Source: an uncultured Kiloniellaceae bacterium (GTDB lineage Bacteria > Pseudomonadota > Alphaproteobacteria > Kiloniellales > Kiloniellaceae). From it: a stretch of 64,000 bases of DNA. Shown piece after piece: positions 34,806 to 43,682 of the stretch. The stretch lies in contig CANMQP010000014.1 in assembly GCA_947500035.1 (NCBI GenBank), forward strand, positions 186,001 to 250,000, given 5' to 3'. The stretch's first letter is position 1, and every line of letters starts with the position of its first letter. A program made the translations under genes and the position numbers. Below the pieces are notes generated by a model. That model had not been told where the DNA came from. It was given only the letters and a program-made list of their open reading frames with translations, and ran no database searches.

Positions 34806-36038
34806 TCAGAGAGTCGCGCGGGCCACCATGGCCTGCAGCAGCACATTGCAGCCGGCCGCCAGGTCCTCCGGTGTCGCGTTTTCGACTTCGTTATGGCTGA
34901 TGCCGTCTTCGCAAGGCACGAAGATCATGCCGGTCGGCGCGACCCGGCTGATGTAGCAGGCATCGTGCCCGGCCCCGGAGATGATGTCCCGGTGCGCAAA
35001 GTTCTCGCTCTCCGCGCCGCCACGCACGGCCTTTACGCAATCCGCGTCGAAGACGATGGGCGGCGAATACCAGATCTCTCTCAGATCCAGCTCCAGGCCG
35101 TCTTCGGCGCAGACCTTCTCGCAGACCTCCTTCAGCTCAGCCGCCATCGCCGACAGGGCGTCGTCTTCCGGATTGCGCAGATCGACCGCGAAGAAGACTT
35201 CACCGGGAATAGTATTGCGCGAGTTGGGGCTGACCTGCATCAGGCCGACCGTGGTCACGGCATTCGGCGCGTACTTCATGGCAATGTCGTTGACTGCCGT
35301 CACCACCTTGGACGCGCCGAGCAGCGCATCCTTGCGCCGGTTCATGGGGGTCGTACCCGCATGGGATTCGGCGCCGGTCATGGTGACCTCGAACCAGCGC
35401 TGCCCCTGGGCGCCGGTGACCACCCCGATGGTCTTTTCTTCGGCTTCCAGGATCGGCCCCTGCTCGATGTGCGCTTCGAAGAAGGCGCGGATCTCACGGC
35501 CACCAACCGGCTCACTGCCCTTGTAGCCGATACGCTCCAACTCCTCGCCCATGGTCTTGCCGTCCAGGTCGGCGCGGCTGTGGCCGTACTCCAGATCGAA
35601 GACACCGGCGAAGACGCCAGAGGCCACCATGGCCGGGGCGAAGCGGGAGCCTTCCTCGTTGGTCCAGACCGAGGCTTCGATGGGCGCATCTGTTTCGATA
35701 TTAAAATCGTTCAGTGTCCGGATAACTTCCAGTCCCGCCAGCACGCCATAGACGCCATCGAACTTGCCGCCGGTCGGCTGGGTGTCCAGGTGACTGCCGG
35801 TCATGACGGGCGGCAGGCTGTCGTCCTTGCCCGGGCGGCGGGCGAAGATATTGCCCATCTGATCGACCTTGATCGTACAGCCGGCCTCCTTGCACCAGTT
35901 GACGAAGAGGTCACGGCCTTCTTTGTCCAGGTCGGTCAAAGCCAGGCGGCAGTTCCCGCCTTTTTCCGTGGCGCCGATCTTGGCCATCTCCATGAGGCTG
36001 TCCCAAAGGCGATCGCCGTTAACCCGCATATTCTGCAT
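34806..36038 (-). CDS. Zn-dependent N-carbamoyl-beta-alanine amidohydrolase (beta-ureidopropionase type)
   Basis: About 410 residues of the M20-type hydantoinase/carbamoylase family. Metal ligands sit in TGSHLDTQPTGGKFDGVYG (His, Asp) and TNEEGSRFAP (Glu-Glu). GAESHAGTTPMNRRKDALLG is the dimerisation-lid motif and SGAGHDACYISRVAPTGMIF the C-terminal signature. In this setting it would hydrolyse N-carbamoyl-beta-alanine to beta-alanine, CO2 and ammonia, the last step of reductive uracil breakdown. Allantoate or other carbamoyl-amino-acid hydrolases share the fold. The ATG at 36038 with GGGGA seven bases upstream is preferred over 36062. Confidence 0.88.
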   Translation of the reverse strand: MQNMRVNGDRLWDSLMEMAKIGATEKGGNCRLALTDLDKEGRDLFVNWCKEAGCTIKVDQMGNIFARRPGKDDSLPPVMTGSHLDTQPTGGKFDGVYGVLAGLEVIRTLNDFNIETDAPIEASVWTNEEGSRFAPAMVASGVFAGVFDLEYGHSRADLDGKTMGEELERIGYKGSEPVGGREIRAFFEAHIEQGPILEAEEKTIGVVTGAQGQRWFEVTMTGAESHAGTTPMNRRKDALLGASKVVTAVNDIAMKYAPNAVTTVGLMQVSPNSRNTIPGEVFFAVDLRNPEDDALSAMAAELKEVCEKVCAEDGLELDLREIWYSPPIVFDADCVKAVRGGAESENFAHRDIISGAGHDACYISRVAPTGMIFVPCEDGISHNEVENATPEDLAAGCNVLLQAMVARATL

Positions 36039-36175
36039 CTGTCGTCCCCGAATCTGCAGCAACCACTCATCGTAGCGCGAGTGGCCGCATCCCTGTGTTC
36101 CGGCCTCTGCGGCCTTGTCTTAGTTTCTCTCGGCTGCTTTCCGGCCTTGCTTGTTCGTCTTGCAGCTATCGGCGG

Positions 36176-37453
36176 TTATTCCGCCGCCTTGATGTTCGCC
36201 GGATTACGCGGATCCTGCAACCAGTTCATGTAGGGCTTCCCATTGTCGACCTCGACCATGGTAATGCAGTCATCGACGGGACAGGCCAGCATGCAGAGAT
36301 TGCAGCCGACGCATTCCGGCACGTTGACCTCGTAATGGCGCTTGCCTTCCACGCGCTTGGCGAAAATCGCCTGATGCGAGGTGTCTTCGCAGGCCACGTG
36401 GCAGAGGCCGCATTTGATGCAGAGGTCCTGGTTGATCTCGGCCACGCACTCGTAGTTCATGTCGAGCTGATTCCAGTTGACCACGTTCGGCACCGCCGCG
36501 CCGCGGAAGTCGTCCAGGGTTTTGTAGCCCTTGGAGTCCATCCAGTTCGACAGGCCGTCGGCCATGTCCTCGACGATCTTGAAGCCATAGTGCATGGCCG
36601 CCGTGCAGACCTGGACGGAGCCCGACCCCAGGGAGATGAACTCGGCGGCATCGCGCCAGTTGCTCACGCCGCCGATGCCGGAAATCGGAATGCCCCCGCA
36701 CTCCGGATCGCGGGCGATCTCCGCCACCATGTTCAGGGCGATGGGCTTCACCGCCGGTCCGCAGTAACCGCCGTGCGCACCCTTGCCGCCGACGATCGGC
36801 GTCGGTGCCATCGCGTCGAGATCGACGGTCACGATGGAGTTGATGGTGTTGATCAGCGAGACCGCGTCCGCCCCGCCCGCTTTCGCCGCGCGCGCGGGAT
36901 GCAGGATATTGGTGATGTTCGGTGTCAGCTTCACGAATACCGGCATGCGCGTGTACTTCTTGCACCAGCGCGTGACCATCTCGATGTACTCGGGCACCTG
37001 CCCGACCGCCGAGCCCATGCCGCGCTCAGACATGCCGTGCGGGCAGCCGAAGTTGAGCTCCACCGCATCCGCCCCGGTGTCTTCCACCAGCGGCAGGATG
37101 CGCTTCCAGCTTTCCTCTTCACAGGGCACCATCAGGGACACCACCATGGCCCGGTCCGGCCAGTCGCGCTTGACCTGCTTGATCTCGCGCAGGTTCACAT
37201 CCAGCGGCCGGTCGGTGATCAGCTCGATGTTGTTGAAGCCCGCCATGCGCGTGCCGTTGTAGTTCACGGCCCCGTAGCGGGATGAGACGTTGACCACGGG
37301 CGGATCCTCGCCCAGGGTCTTCCAGACCACGCCGCCCCAACCCGCCTTGAAGGCGCGCACGACGTTGTATTCCTTGTCGGTCGGCGGCGCGGAGGCCAGC
37401 CAGAAGGGATTGGGAGATTGCACGCCGGCAATGTTGCAACGAAGATCAGCCAC
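36176..37453 (-). CDS. preA: NAD-dependent dihydropyrimidine dehydrogenase subunit PreA
   Basis: 425 residues. The first 330 form an FMN-binding dihydroorotate-dehydrogenase-like barrel (VQSPNPFWLASAPPTDKEYN, VELNFGCPHGMSERGMGSAV, ISGIGGVSNWRDAAEFISLG). The C-terminus holds two [4Fe-4S] ferredoxin motifs, CIKCGLCHVACE and CVGCNLCMLACP. It is the catalytic subunit reducing uracil and thymine to their 5,6-dihydro forms, paired with PreT. It lies 102 bp downstream of preT and 137 bp upstream of the amidohydrolase. It acts in the cytosol. Confidence 0.95.
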   Translation of the reverse strand: MADLRCNIAGVQSPNPFWLASAPPTDKEYNVVRAFKAGWGGVVWKTLGEDPPVVNVSSRYGAVNYNGTRMAGFNNIELITDRPLDVNLREIKQVKRDWPDRAMVVSLMVPCEEESWKRILPLVEDTGADAVELNFGCPHGMSERGMGSAVGQVPEYIEMVTRWCKKYTRMPVFVKLTPNITNILHPARAAKAGGADAVSLINTINSIVTVDLDAMAPTPIVGGKGAHGGYCGPAVKPIALNMVAEIARDPECGGIPISGIGGVSNWRDAAEFISLGSGSVQVCTAAMHYGFKIVEDMADGLSNWMDSKGYKTLDDFRGAAVPNVVNWNQLDMNYECVAEINQDLCIKCGLCHVACEDTSHQAIFAKRVEGKRHYEVNVPECVGCNLCMLACPVDDCITMVEVDNGKPYMNWLQDPRNPANIKAAE

Positions 37454-37555
37454 CTCGACCTCTCCTATGTTTTTCAGCTTACTAAAGCCAACTGTTCACA
37501 TAAATTCTTAACATACTGCTCTTAATGGCAGCGCCGTATTCTTAGCCGCGCAATG

Positions 37556-38902
37556 CTATCCACGCAGGCGCCGGTCGATAGCCATCGCCGCGACCTTGCC
37601 ATCCTGCACTGCCGCGACGGTCAGATCGTCTCCGGCCACGCAGTCGCCGCCCGCCCAAACATCCGGCAGCGATGTCTGACGATCCTCGTTCACCGCGATC
37701 CGTCCGCCGGCCAGCTCGAGCACATCGGCTGAACCATTCACCAATGGCGTTGGCACGAAGGTCTGTCCGATCGCCTTGAAAACCTGGTCCACCAGCAGCG
37801 TGAAGTGATCGCCGGTGCCCATCAGGCGACCCTTGTCGTCGAGCTGGGTGTACTCGAACTCGATCTCCTTCACCTGCCCGTCCTTGCCGATCAGTTTGGT
37901 CGGCTGGGCCCAGTGCTTGATCTTCACGCCGTTGAGCTGAGCGAAGTCCTGCTCGTGCCAGGTGGCGTTCATGTTGTCCTTGCCGCGCCGGTAGACCAGC
38001 GTGACATCTTCCGCGCCCAGGCGCTTGGTCTGGACGGCGATGTCGATGGCGGTGTTGCCGCCGCCGATCACCACGACCTTTCGGCCCACGGGAAGCTTCG
38101 AGAGATCGCCGCTCTGGCGCAGATCAGCGATGTAGTCGACCGCATCCACAACGCCCGCCAGGTCTTCGTTCTCCAGACCCAGTGCGTTGACGCCGGCCAT
38201 GCCCATGGAGAGGAACACCGCATCGTAGTCACGGCGCAGGTCACTGAGAGAGAAGTCTTTACCAATCGCCTGACCGCAGCGCACGTCGATACCGCCGAGT
38301 GAGAGAATGAACTCCACTTCCCGCTGCGCAAAATCATGCGGCACCTTGTAGGCGGCAATACCGTATTCGTTCAGGCCGCCGACCTTATCGCGCGCCTCGA
38401 AGACCACCACGTCATGGCCCAGCATCGAGAGCCGGTGCGCCGCCGAGAGACCGGCGGGACCGCCGCCGACGACGGCGACCGTCTTCCCGCTGGAGGGCGC
38501 ACGCTCGAAGACTTCGGCGCCGCTTTCAAACAGACGGTCCGTGGCGAAGCGTTGCAGCTCGCCGATCTTGACCGGCTTCTCTTCCTGCGTATTGCGGACG
38601 CACTCCCCCTCGCAGAGAATCTCGGTCGGGCAGACCCGCGCGCAGGCACCACCCATGATGTTCTCGCTGAGGATGTCGACCGCAGATCCCTTGACGTTGT
38701 CGGTCGCAATCTTGCGGATAAAACTCGGAATATCGATACCCGTCGGGCAGGCCTCGACACAGGGCGCATCATAGCAGTAGTAGCAGCGCGACGCTTCGAT
38801 CACCGCGCGTTTGCGGTCGAGCGGCGGATGTACATCGTTGAAGTTTTCGACGTAATCATCAGGACGCAGCCGTCCTGCCTGAATATCAGCAGAAGCCGTC
38901 AT
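37556..38902 (-). CDS. preT: NAD(P)-dependent dihydropyrimidine dehydrogenase subunit PreT
   Basis: 448 residues of the glutamate-synthase small-subunit type. Near residue 40 a cysteine cluster (CYYCYDAPCVEACPTGID) begins the Fe-S domain, followed by CARVCPTEILCEGECV. FAD binding GGGPAGLSAAHRLSMLGHDV and NAD(P) binding VVIGGGNTAIDIAVQTKRLG come next, and VWAGGDCVAGDDLTVAAVQD closes the fold. It passes electrons from NAD(P)H to PreA. It is first in its operon, with a RutR-type box about 92 bp upstream. Confidence 0.95.
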   Translation of the reverse strand: MTASADIQAGRLRPDDYVENFNDVHPPLDRKRAVIEASRCYYCYDAPCVEACPTGIDIPSFIRKIATDNVKGSAVDILSENIMGGACARVCPTEILCEGECVRNTQEEKPVKIGELQRFATDRLFESGAEVFERAPSSGKTVAVVGGGPAGLSAAHRLSMLGHDVVVFEARDKVGGLNEYGIAAYKVPHDFAQREVEFILSLGGIDVRCGQAIGKDFSLSDLRRDYDAVFLSMGMAGVNALGLENEDLAGVVDAVDYIADLRQSGDLSKLPVGRKVVVIGGGNTAIDIAVQTKRLGAEDVTLVYRRGKDNMNATWHEQDFAQLNGVKIKHWAQPTKLIGKDGQVKEIEFEYTQLDDKGRLMGTGDHFTLLVDQVFKAIGQTFVPTPLVNGSADVLELAGGRIAVNEDRQTSLPDVWAGGDCVAGDDLTVAAVQDGKVAAMAIDRRLRG

Positions 38903-38993
38903 CTTTCGGTCCCAGTATGTCTCTGTTCAAGTGTATTCTTGAGACCGAGTCTTTCGCCCGGCCCTATCGTTGGTAAAAAGGTTAGTCAAATTC

Positions 38994-39007
38994 TGACCAT
39001 ATGGTCA
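38994..39007. promoter_or_regulatory. RutR-type operator upstream of preT
   Basis: TGACCATATGGTCA is a perfect 14-bp palindrome matching the RutR box core TGACCAnnTGGTCA. It lies in the 348-bp gap between preT (minus) and the RutR-like gene (plus), 92 bp from preT. Uracil or thymine would release the regulator. The rest of the gap shows no gene; the stretch after the box is AT-rich and presumably holds promoters. Confidence 0.85.
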
Positions 39008-39250
39008 ACTTTTTTAAACCCACGAATTTTTGTATTTAATATCAATAGTTTAAATATTGCGAACGCGTCTCATTATTACTTGAAATCGCGGCTGCAAGAG
39101 CGAATGATGTCTCACTCACAGCCTGCGTGTGAGAGAAGGAATTTTGCTTAGGCATGTGACTGCCGTTATGCTTGTGCGGTAAAGATCTGCAGAGACCGAA
39201 CCTTGAACCGGGCTGCCGGTCTCTGCGCAAAGAAGAAAAGTCGGAAAATC

Positions 39251-39949
39251 ATGACGGAAGATATAAGGCGCGAAGAAGCGCCGGGGGAAACGCACAGCGG
39301 TGATAACGCCGTGACCAGCGGCAGGAGTTCCGGGAAGACCGGCCAGATTCGGGCGCGCAACAAGGCCAGGATCATATCCGCCGCCGAAGAGGTATTTGCC
39401 GCAAAGGGTTACGCCGGTGCGACGACCGCCGAGATCGCCACCAGGGCCGGCCTGCCCAAAGCCAACGTGCACTACTATTTCAGCACCAAGGAATCGGTCT
39501 ACCGCGCGGTGATTGACAACATCCTCGATCTCTGGCTCGAACCCTTTCAACGCATAACCGAAGACGACGATCCTGCGGAGGCGCTCTCCACCTACATACG
39601 CACCAAGGTTATGCTGTCGCGCGATAAGCCCCTCGCCTCGCGCATCTATGCCAATGAAATCATCCGGGGCGCGCCGATCCTCGCGGACTACCTGGGTACG
39701 GACCTGCGCGAGTGGGTCGCGGAAAAATCCGAGGTGCTGCGCAAGTGGGCCGACAAGGGTCTTATGGATCCGGTAGAGCCCGCCCACCTGCTCTTTCTGA
39801 TCTGGGCCTCTACTCAGCACTACGCCGATTTTCAGGTTCAGGCCAAAGCCGTCCTGCACCACCGCGATCTGACCGAAGAAGACTTCGAGACCGCGGTACA
39901 AACCATCACCCGTGTGGTCTTGAAAGGCTGCGGGGTCAAGACCGGCTGA
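39251..39949 (+). CDS. rutR: RutR-like TetR family regulator of pyrimidine catabolism
   Basis: A 232-residue TetR protein. A disordered N-terminal arm of 35 residues precedes the helix-turn-helix (IISAAEEVFAAKGYAGATTA, then RAGLPKANVHYYFSTKESVY). The ligand domain contains SRIYANEIIRGAPILADYLG and LIWASTQHYADFQVQAKAVL, close to E. coli RutR, which binds uracil and thymine. The ATG at 39251 with GGAAA upstream is used. The gene is divergent from preT with a perfect RutR-type box between them, which makes the assignment strong. Confidence 0.85.
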   Translation: MTEDIRREEAPGETHSGDNAVTSGRSSGKTGQIRARNKARIISAAEEVFAAKGYAGATTAEIATRAGLPKANVHYYFSTKESVYRAVIDNILDLWLEPFQRITEDDDPAEALSTYIRTKVMLSRDKPLASRIYANEIIRGAPILADYLGTDLREWVAEKSEVLRKWADKGLMDPVEPAHLLFLIWASTQHYADFQVQAKAVLHHRDLTEEDFETAVQTITRVVLKGCGVKTG

Positions 39950-40026
39950 GGCCGGAGCGGTGACAGACCGCTCTCAAATCCTCTAGCCGTCCAGTTCTCC
40001 TGAGCCTTTCAGATCTTCCGAGCTGC

Positions 40027-40584
40027 TCAGTTTTCCTGACAGCCGGCCAGGCGTGCTTCAATTGCCGCAGTCTGTTCGATAAAGTCAGCGGTGATTTGTG
40101 CGAAGGCTCCCCCTTCCGACATCCCGTTTCGGACAAAGCTACGCATTTCAGGCCAGCCGGGATGACCCTGGTTCTGGCTCTTCAAGAGCTCCAGCCGCTC
40201 GCTTTGCTCCTGGTACCCGGCACTGGTGGCGGTCAGCCGCTCAAGATCCTCTTGCGTCCAGTTGAAGTTCCGGAACCTGGAAAGTCCATTTTTGCCATCC
40301 ACGCGCTCCGGCGCGGTGGTGAGTAGATAGTTCAGCCGTTCGAACCGCATCCGGGCGAGAAGAACCTGCAGGTCACGATTGATATCTGCGAGTTCCGCGA
40401 ACTCCGGCTTCCGATCGACGATCAAATCCCTCAAACCGCGCTGGTAAGCGGTTTTGGCCTCAAGGTCCGCGTTGGCGACCTCACCCAGGCAGGTTGTGTA
40501 GGGATCGGCAGCGACAGGTGCGGCTTTGGCAAAGGTCAAAAGCAGGAAGGCGCTCAAAACAAGCTCAAGTCTATGGTATTGCAT
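40027..40584 (-). CDS. Secreted hypothetical protein
   Basis: A 185-residue protein with a signal peptide (LELVLSAFLLLTFAKAAPVA, cleavage after AAPVAA). The mature part is mostly helical: CLGEVANADLEAKTAYQRGL, NRDLQVLLARMRFERLNYLL, with Cys near both ends (TTCLGE and AGCQEN) that could form one disulfide. No domain is recognised. It is likely periplasmic. It is convergent with rutR and divergent from the next gene; nothing in context suggests a role. Confidence 0.65.
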   Translation of the reverse strand: MQYHRLELVLSAFLLLTFAKAAPVAADPYTTCLGEVANADLEAKTAYQRGLRDLIVDRKPEFAELADINRDLQVLLARMRFERLNYLLTTAPERVDGKNGLSRFRNFNWTQEDLERLTATSAGYQEQSERLELLKSQNQGHPGWPEMRSFVRNGMSEGGAFAQITADFIEQTAAIEARLAGCQEN

Positions 40585-40714
40585 GGCGATTTACCCGGTT
40601 TCATCAGCTGCAACACTATAGTGCCTGGTCCTTTGCAAAGCGTAAAAGCCGCCCATCTCTGGCACGGTTTTTGCTACCTCAGAGCGAAACCCCGTACGCC
40701 AAAGGATGCTCGAT

Positions 40715-41503
40715 ATGACCGCGATTCAGCCAGGACACGCCTTTAACGCCGTGAAAGTTGACCCAAGCTCCATAAGGTCTTTGAACAGAGAAAACATCCC
40801 CACCTCTGTCACGGAGATGTTCCAGAGCTATTACGAAAGTCAGCAGAAGTTCCTGGAATCGCGCTATACCACACCCGCCGATACATCGAAGCATCCGGCT
40901 TATCAGGACTATGCGACGGTCCGCGTCAATGGCAAGGTCGTCGCCCGGATCGACAACAACGGCTTTCTCGAGACATCCAATTCGCTGGGCGCGGTCCTTC
41001 AAGCCGAGCTGCCGGGAGCTGTTAACGGAAAATCCGGCCCGATGCTCGCCCAGGCCAGGGCGGAAAAAATTGCCGAATTCTTTGGCGGTGAGGTGGAAAG
41101 ATCTTCCACTGCCCTAACTCAGGCGGAGTTCGATAGGCTCCCGACGGTGGGCTACAATATCGACACAGCCGCCATGCAGGCGGATCCGATGTACGAGCAG
41201 CTGCAGCGCTCAAAGCAGGCTCATACGGAGTTTCTCGCCCAGCAAATCGCGCAGGGAGACAGTGACGCGGATAAGGTTGCTGCCGGTTCCGGCAGCGGCG
41301 CCGCGGCGGCATTTCTCGACTACATGAGTAAAACGCCGGAAGAGAGGTTCTTTGACGCCTTTCTGAAAGAAAAGGGTCTCACACAGGAGGAATTTGAGAA
41401 ACTGCCGCCGAAAGAGCGTGCAGATCTGATGACCGAGTTCAAACAGGAGCTTGAGGACAAGGCGCTGGAGAGCGTCGCTGATTCCCTTGAGAAGAACAGT
41501 TAA
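40715..41503 (+). CDS. Hypothetical protein with conserved C-terminal helical motif
   Basis: About 262 residues, hydrophilic, no signal peptide. The central part has VNGKVVARIDNNGFLETSNS and the C-terminus KTPEERFFDAFLKEKGLTQE, then EFEKLPPKERADLMTEFKQE. That last acidic amphipathic segment resembles a short motif I associate with C-termini of several proteobacterial surface or secreted proteins. The ATG at 40715 has AAAGGA eight bases upstream; an ATG at 40706 would overlap it. Function is unknown. It is followed 185 bp later by a DUF2336 gene. Confidence 0.6.
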   Translation: MTAIQPGHAFNAVKVDPSSIRSLNRENIPTSVTEMFQSYYESQQKFLESRYTTPADTSKHPAYQDYATVRVNGKVVARIDNNGFLETSNSLGAVLQAELPGAVNGKSGPMLAQARAEKIAEFFGGEVERSSTALTQAEFDRLPTVGYNIDTAAMQADPMYEQLQRSKQAHTEFLAQQIAQGDSDADKVAAGSGSGAAAAFLDYMSKTPEERFFDAFLKEKGLTQEEFEKLPPKERADLMTEFKQELEDKALESVADSLEKNS

Positions 41504-41688
41504 AAGCCTACCCCGTTCGTCACTTTGCACAGCGCCGCTCTACCAAGTGACAAATAGTCTGGGCACAATATGAACCAGTGATAGAAAAAACGCCTGCAAA
41601 CCACTGACCTTAAGCTTTGTATAACCAATGACGTAGATTCTGTGAGGCTTATCGTTTTTACGTTGAAAAAACTGGGACCAACTCTCCT

Positions 41689-42690
41689 GTGACGACGCAA
41701 AAGAACCCTTCACCACCTGGGCAAAAGCTCAGCGACAAGCCGTTGTCCAAACGAAGACAGCTCGCTGTCAAGCTGGGGGAACGGCTTGAGGGTGAGCTGA
41801 GCGATTCGGAGCGCGATGTCGCTTGGGGGATCGCACGGCAACTGATCGAGGATACCTCCCAGGCCGTTCGCGAAGAACTCGCGATCAGCCTCTGCAACCG
41901 GCCCGACCTGCCAAAGGAACTGGGGTACATGCTGGCGCGTGATGCCGAGCGTGTTTCCGCGGCATTTCTTGCCAAGACCCCGGTCTTCAAAGACGAGGAA
42001 CTCTGCGAGATCGTGCGCGTGGTTTCGAACAAGGTCCGAAAGGCCATCGCCGGCCGCCCGGCGCTCGAGACCGCGCTTGCCGACCTTCTCGCACAGGTCG
42101 GCGATGCGGGCGTTGCGGATATTCTGATTAGCAATAAAGGCGCTCAGATCGGAATCTCGGGATACCGGGCTGTGATCGACCGTTTCGGGCACGAGCCCAG
42201 CTTGCTGGAGAAAATGGCAATGCGGTCGCAGTTGCCTGCGCGCCTAGTGTCCGAGCTGGTGGGCTATGTCTCGGACGCAACGCGGATCTTTCTGGAGGAA
42301 ACTTACGAGGTTCCCAAAGACGTTGCCGAACGCATCACCGAGGAGACCGAATCGGCCGTTCTGCTGCGTCTGGTGGATCTGCAGAAAAACGATGAAGCAG
42401 AAGCGCTTTTACGGGTCATATACAATAAGGGGCTCTTGAATCGGACGCTTTGCCTTTTGATTGCGCGCCGCGGTAACCTTTTTGCCTTCGCGACGGCCGT
42501 ATCGCTCCTGACCGACATTCCCGCGAAGAACATCGAACTGGTTCTGCGTCAGGGCGCAGCAAACGCCATCGAGCAGGTGTGCCAGCGCGCCAAACTGCCC
42601 GAGTTCGCGAAGAAAGAAATCGTCGAGCGTATCCTATCCTCCCGCAAGAGCGGATCCGGTGGCGCCGCGGCTCGGGGCGCCGTCGCCTGA
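41689..42690 (+). CDS. DUF2336 HEAT-repeat-like protein
   Basis: 333 residues. Helical hairpins repeat through the protein (IARQLIEDTSQAVREELAIS, LPKELGYMLARDAERVSAAF, ILISNKGAQIGISGYRAVID), as in the alphaproteobacterial DUF2336 family, which is largely uncharacterised and linked to signalling or cell-cycle contexts in some species. A GTG at 41689 follows ACTCTCCT; the ribosome site is weak. The stop is 63 bp from the convergent lipoprotein gene. Confidence 0.8.
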   Translation: MTTQKNPSPPGQKLSDKPLSKRRQLAVKLGERLEGELSDSERDVAWGIARQLIEDTSQAVREELAISLCNRPDLPKELGYMLARDAERVSAAFLAKTPVFKDEELCEIVRVVSNKVRKAIAGRPALETALADLLAQVGDAGVADILISNKGAQIGISGYRAVIDRFGHEPSLLEKMAMRSQLPARLVSELVGYVSDATRIFLEETYEVPKDVAERITEETESAVLLRLVDLQKNDEAEALLRVIYNKGLLNRTLCLLIARRGNLFAFATAVSLLTDIPAKNIELVLRQGAANAIEQVCQRAKLPEFAKKEIVERILSSRKSGSGGAAARGAVA

Positions 42691-42753
42691 TAGCTTGAGC
42701 GCACTCTTTCGGCACATCTGCCAAGCAGATCTGAATTTGAGCCGACCGGACGA

Positions 42754-42942
42754 CTACTTGTTCCCGATATTCTGATGCCGCCGGACACGCTGCACCAGCT
42801 TGTTGTACTCGGCCTCCTCGCACTGGACGAAAGCCTGACTTCCCGGCGTCAAACCGCGCTCGTCTCGGCATACGCGCTCTGACGTGGTTTCACAGGCCGC
42901 GAGCGGCAGTGCCATAAGGGTGATGACCAGAAAAGAACGCAT
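42754..42942 (-). CDS. Small lipoprotein
   Basis: 62 residues. MRSFLVITLMALPLAACETT has a lipobox (PLAAC), so the mature protein would begin at Cys17 and be lipid-anchored in the outer or inner membrane. The rest is short and charged: RVCRDERGLTPGSQAFVQCE and AEYNKLVQRVRRH. The ATG at 42942 has GGAG six bases upstream and is chosen over an earlier one. No known family; it resembles small lipoproteins annotated near envelope genes in related bacteria. Confidence 0.75.
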   Translation of the reverse strand: MRSFLVITLMALPLAACETTSERVCRDERGLTPGSQAFVQCEEAEYNKLVQRVRRHQNIGNK

Positions 42943-43150
42943 TTTATCTCCGTTCCTGAATTTCATTCCGTATTACGCGCGGCACTCAAGATTCGACCGA
43001 CAGAGTTTCAAATGTGATCAGCGCCCTATCGGCTCACCAATGAGATATGGGGTCTTTTGCCGATGGAAAAAGTCGTCGAGATAGAAGCTTACCTCTTTGC
43101 GTCCGGGCGATCCTACGGCAGGCTTGCGCCTCGCCAATGAGGACAACTTC

Positions 43151-43600
43151 ATGACGATCACAGTACGATCCGCACAGCAGACGGATCTCGATACACTTCT
43201 CGCACTCTACCGCCAACTCAACCCAGCGGACCCAATACCTGATCGCGATGCCGCCGCCGCGACACTTGAAAGCCTGCTCGCAAGTCCGATGACGCAGGTC
43301 CTGCTCGCGGTTGACGCAACGCAGATCCTGGGCGGTTGCACCCTGGTAATCGTGCCCAATCTCACGCGCAGGCTTGCGTCCTATGCCGTGATCGAAAATG
43401 TCGTCACCGACCAAAAGAGCCGCAGGCGCGGAGTTGGAAAGATCGTGATGTCCTACGCCATCGAGGAAGCCTGGAAAGCCGGTTGCTACAAAGTGATGCT
43501 CATGACCGGCACGCAGCGCGAAGGTACGATCGCCTTTTATGAATCCATCGGTTTCCGGAGCGACAGCAAAACAGCCATGGAGTTACGCCGCTCCGGCTAA
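43151..43600 (+). CDS. GNAT family N-acetyltransferase
   Basis: About 149 residues. MTITVRSAQQTDLDTLLALY is the usual start, SYAVIENVVTDQKSRRRGVG carries the V-x-x-x-x-R-R-x-G-x-G acetyl-CoA loop, and YKVMLMTGTQREGTIAFYES with IGF completes the fold. It resembles small GNAT regulators of amine or amino-acid metabolism. GAGGA nine bases before the ATG at 43151 supports the start. It stands alone and convergent with the next LysR gene. Confidence 0.85.
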   Translation: MTITVRSAQQTDLDTLLALYRQLNPADPIPDRDAAAATLESLLASPMTQVLLAVDATQILGGCTLVIVPNLTRRLASYAVIENVVTDQKSRRRGVGKIVMSYAIEEAWKAGCYKVMLMTGTQREGTIAFYESIGFRSDSKTAMELRRSG

Positions 43601-43682
43601 ACCGATCGGCTTTTCCCGGCCAGCGGGAGCCGCCCGCGCGTTAAATCAGAAGAACCTTGTTACCTGCGAAGGGGTGAATGTG

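Noticed and set aside
34608-36233. 541-codon frame antisense to the amidohydrolase
   Set aside because: The opposite strand carries the full M20-type metal motifs; this frame has no recognisable domain and lacks a ribosome site.
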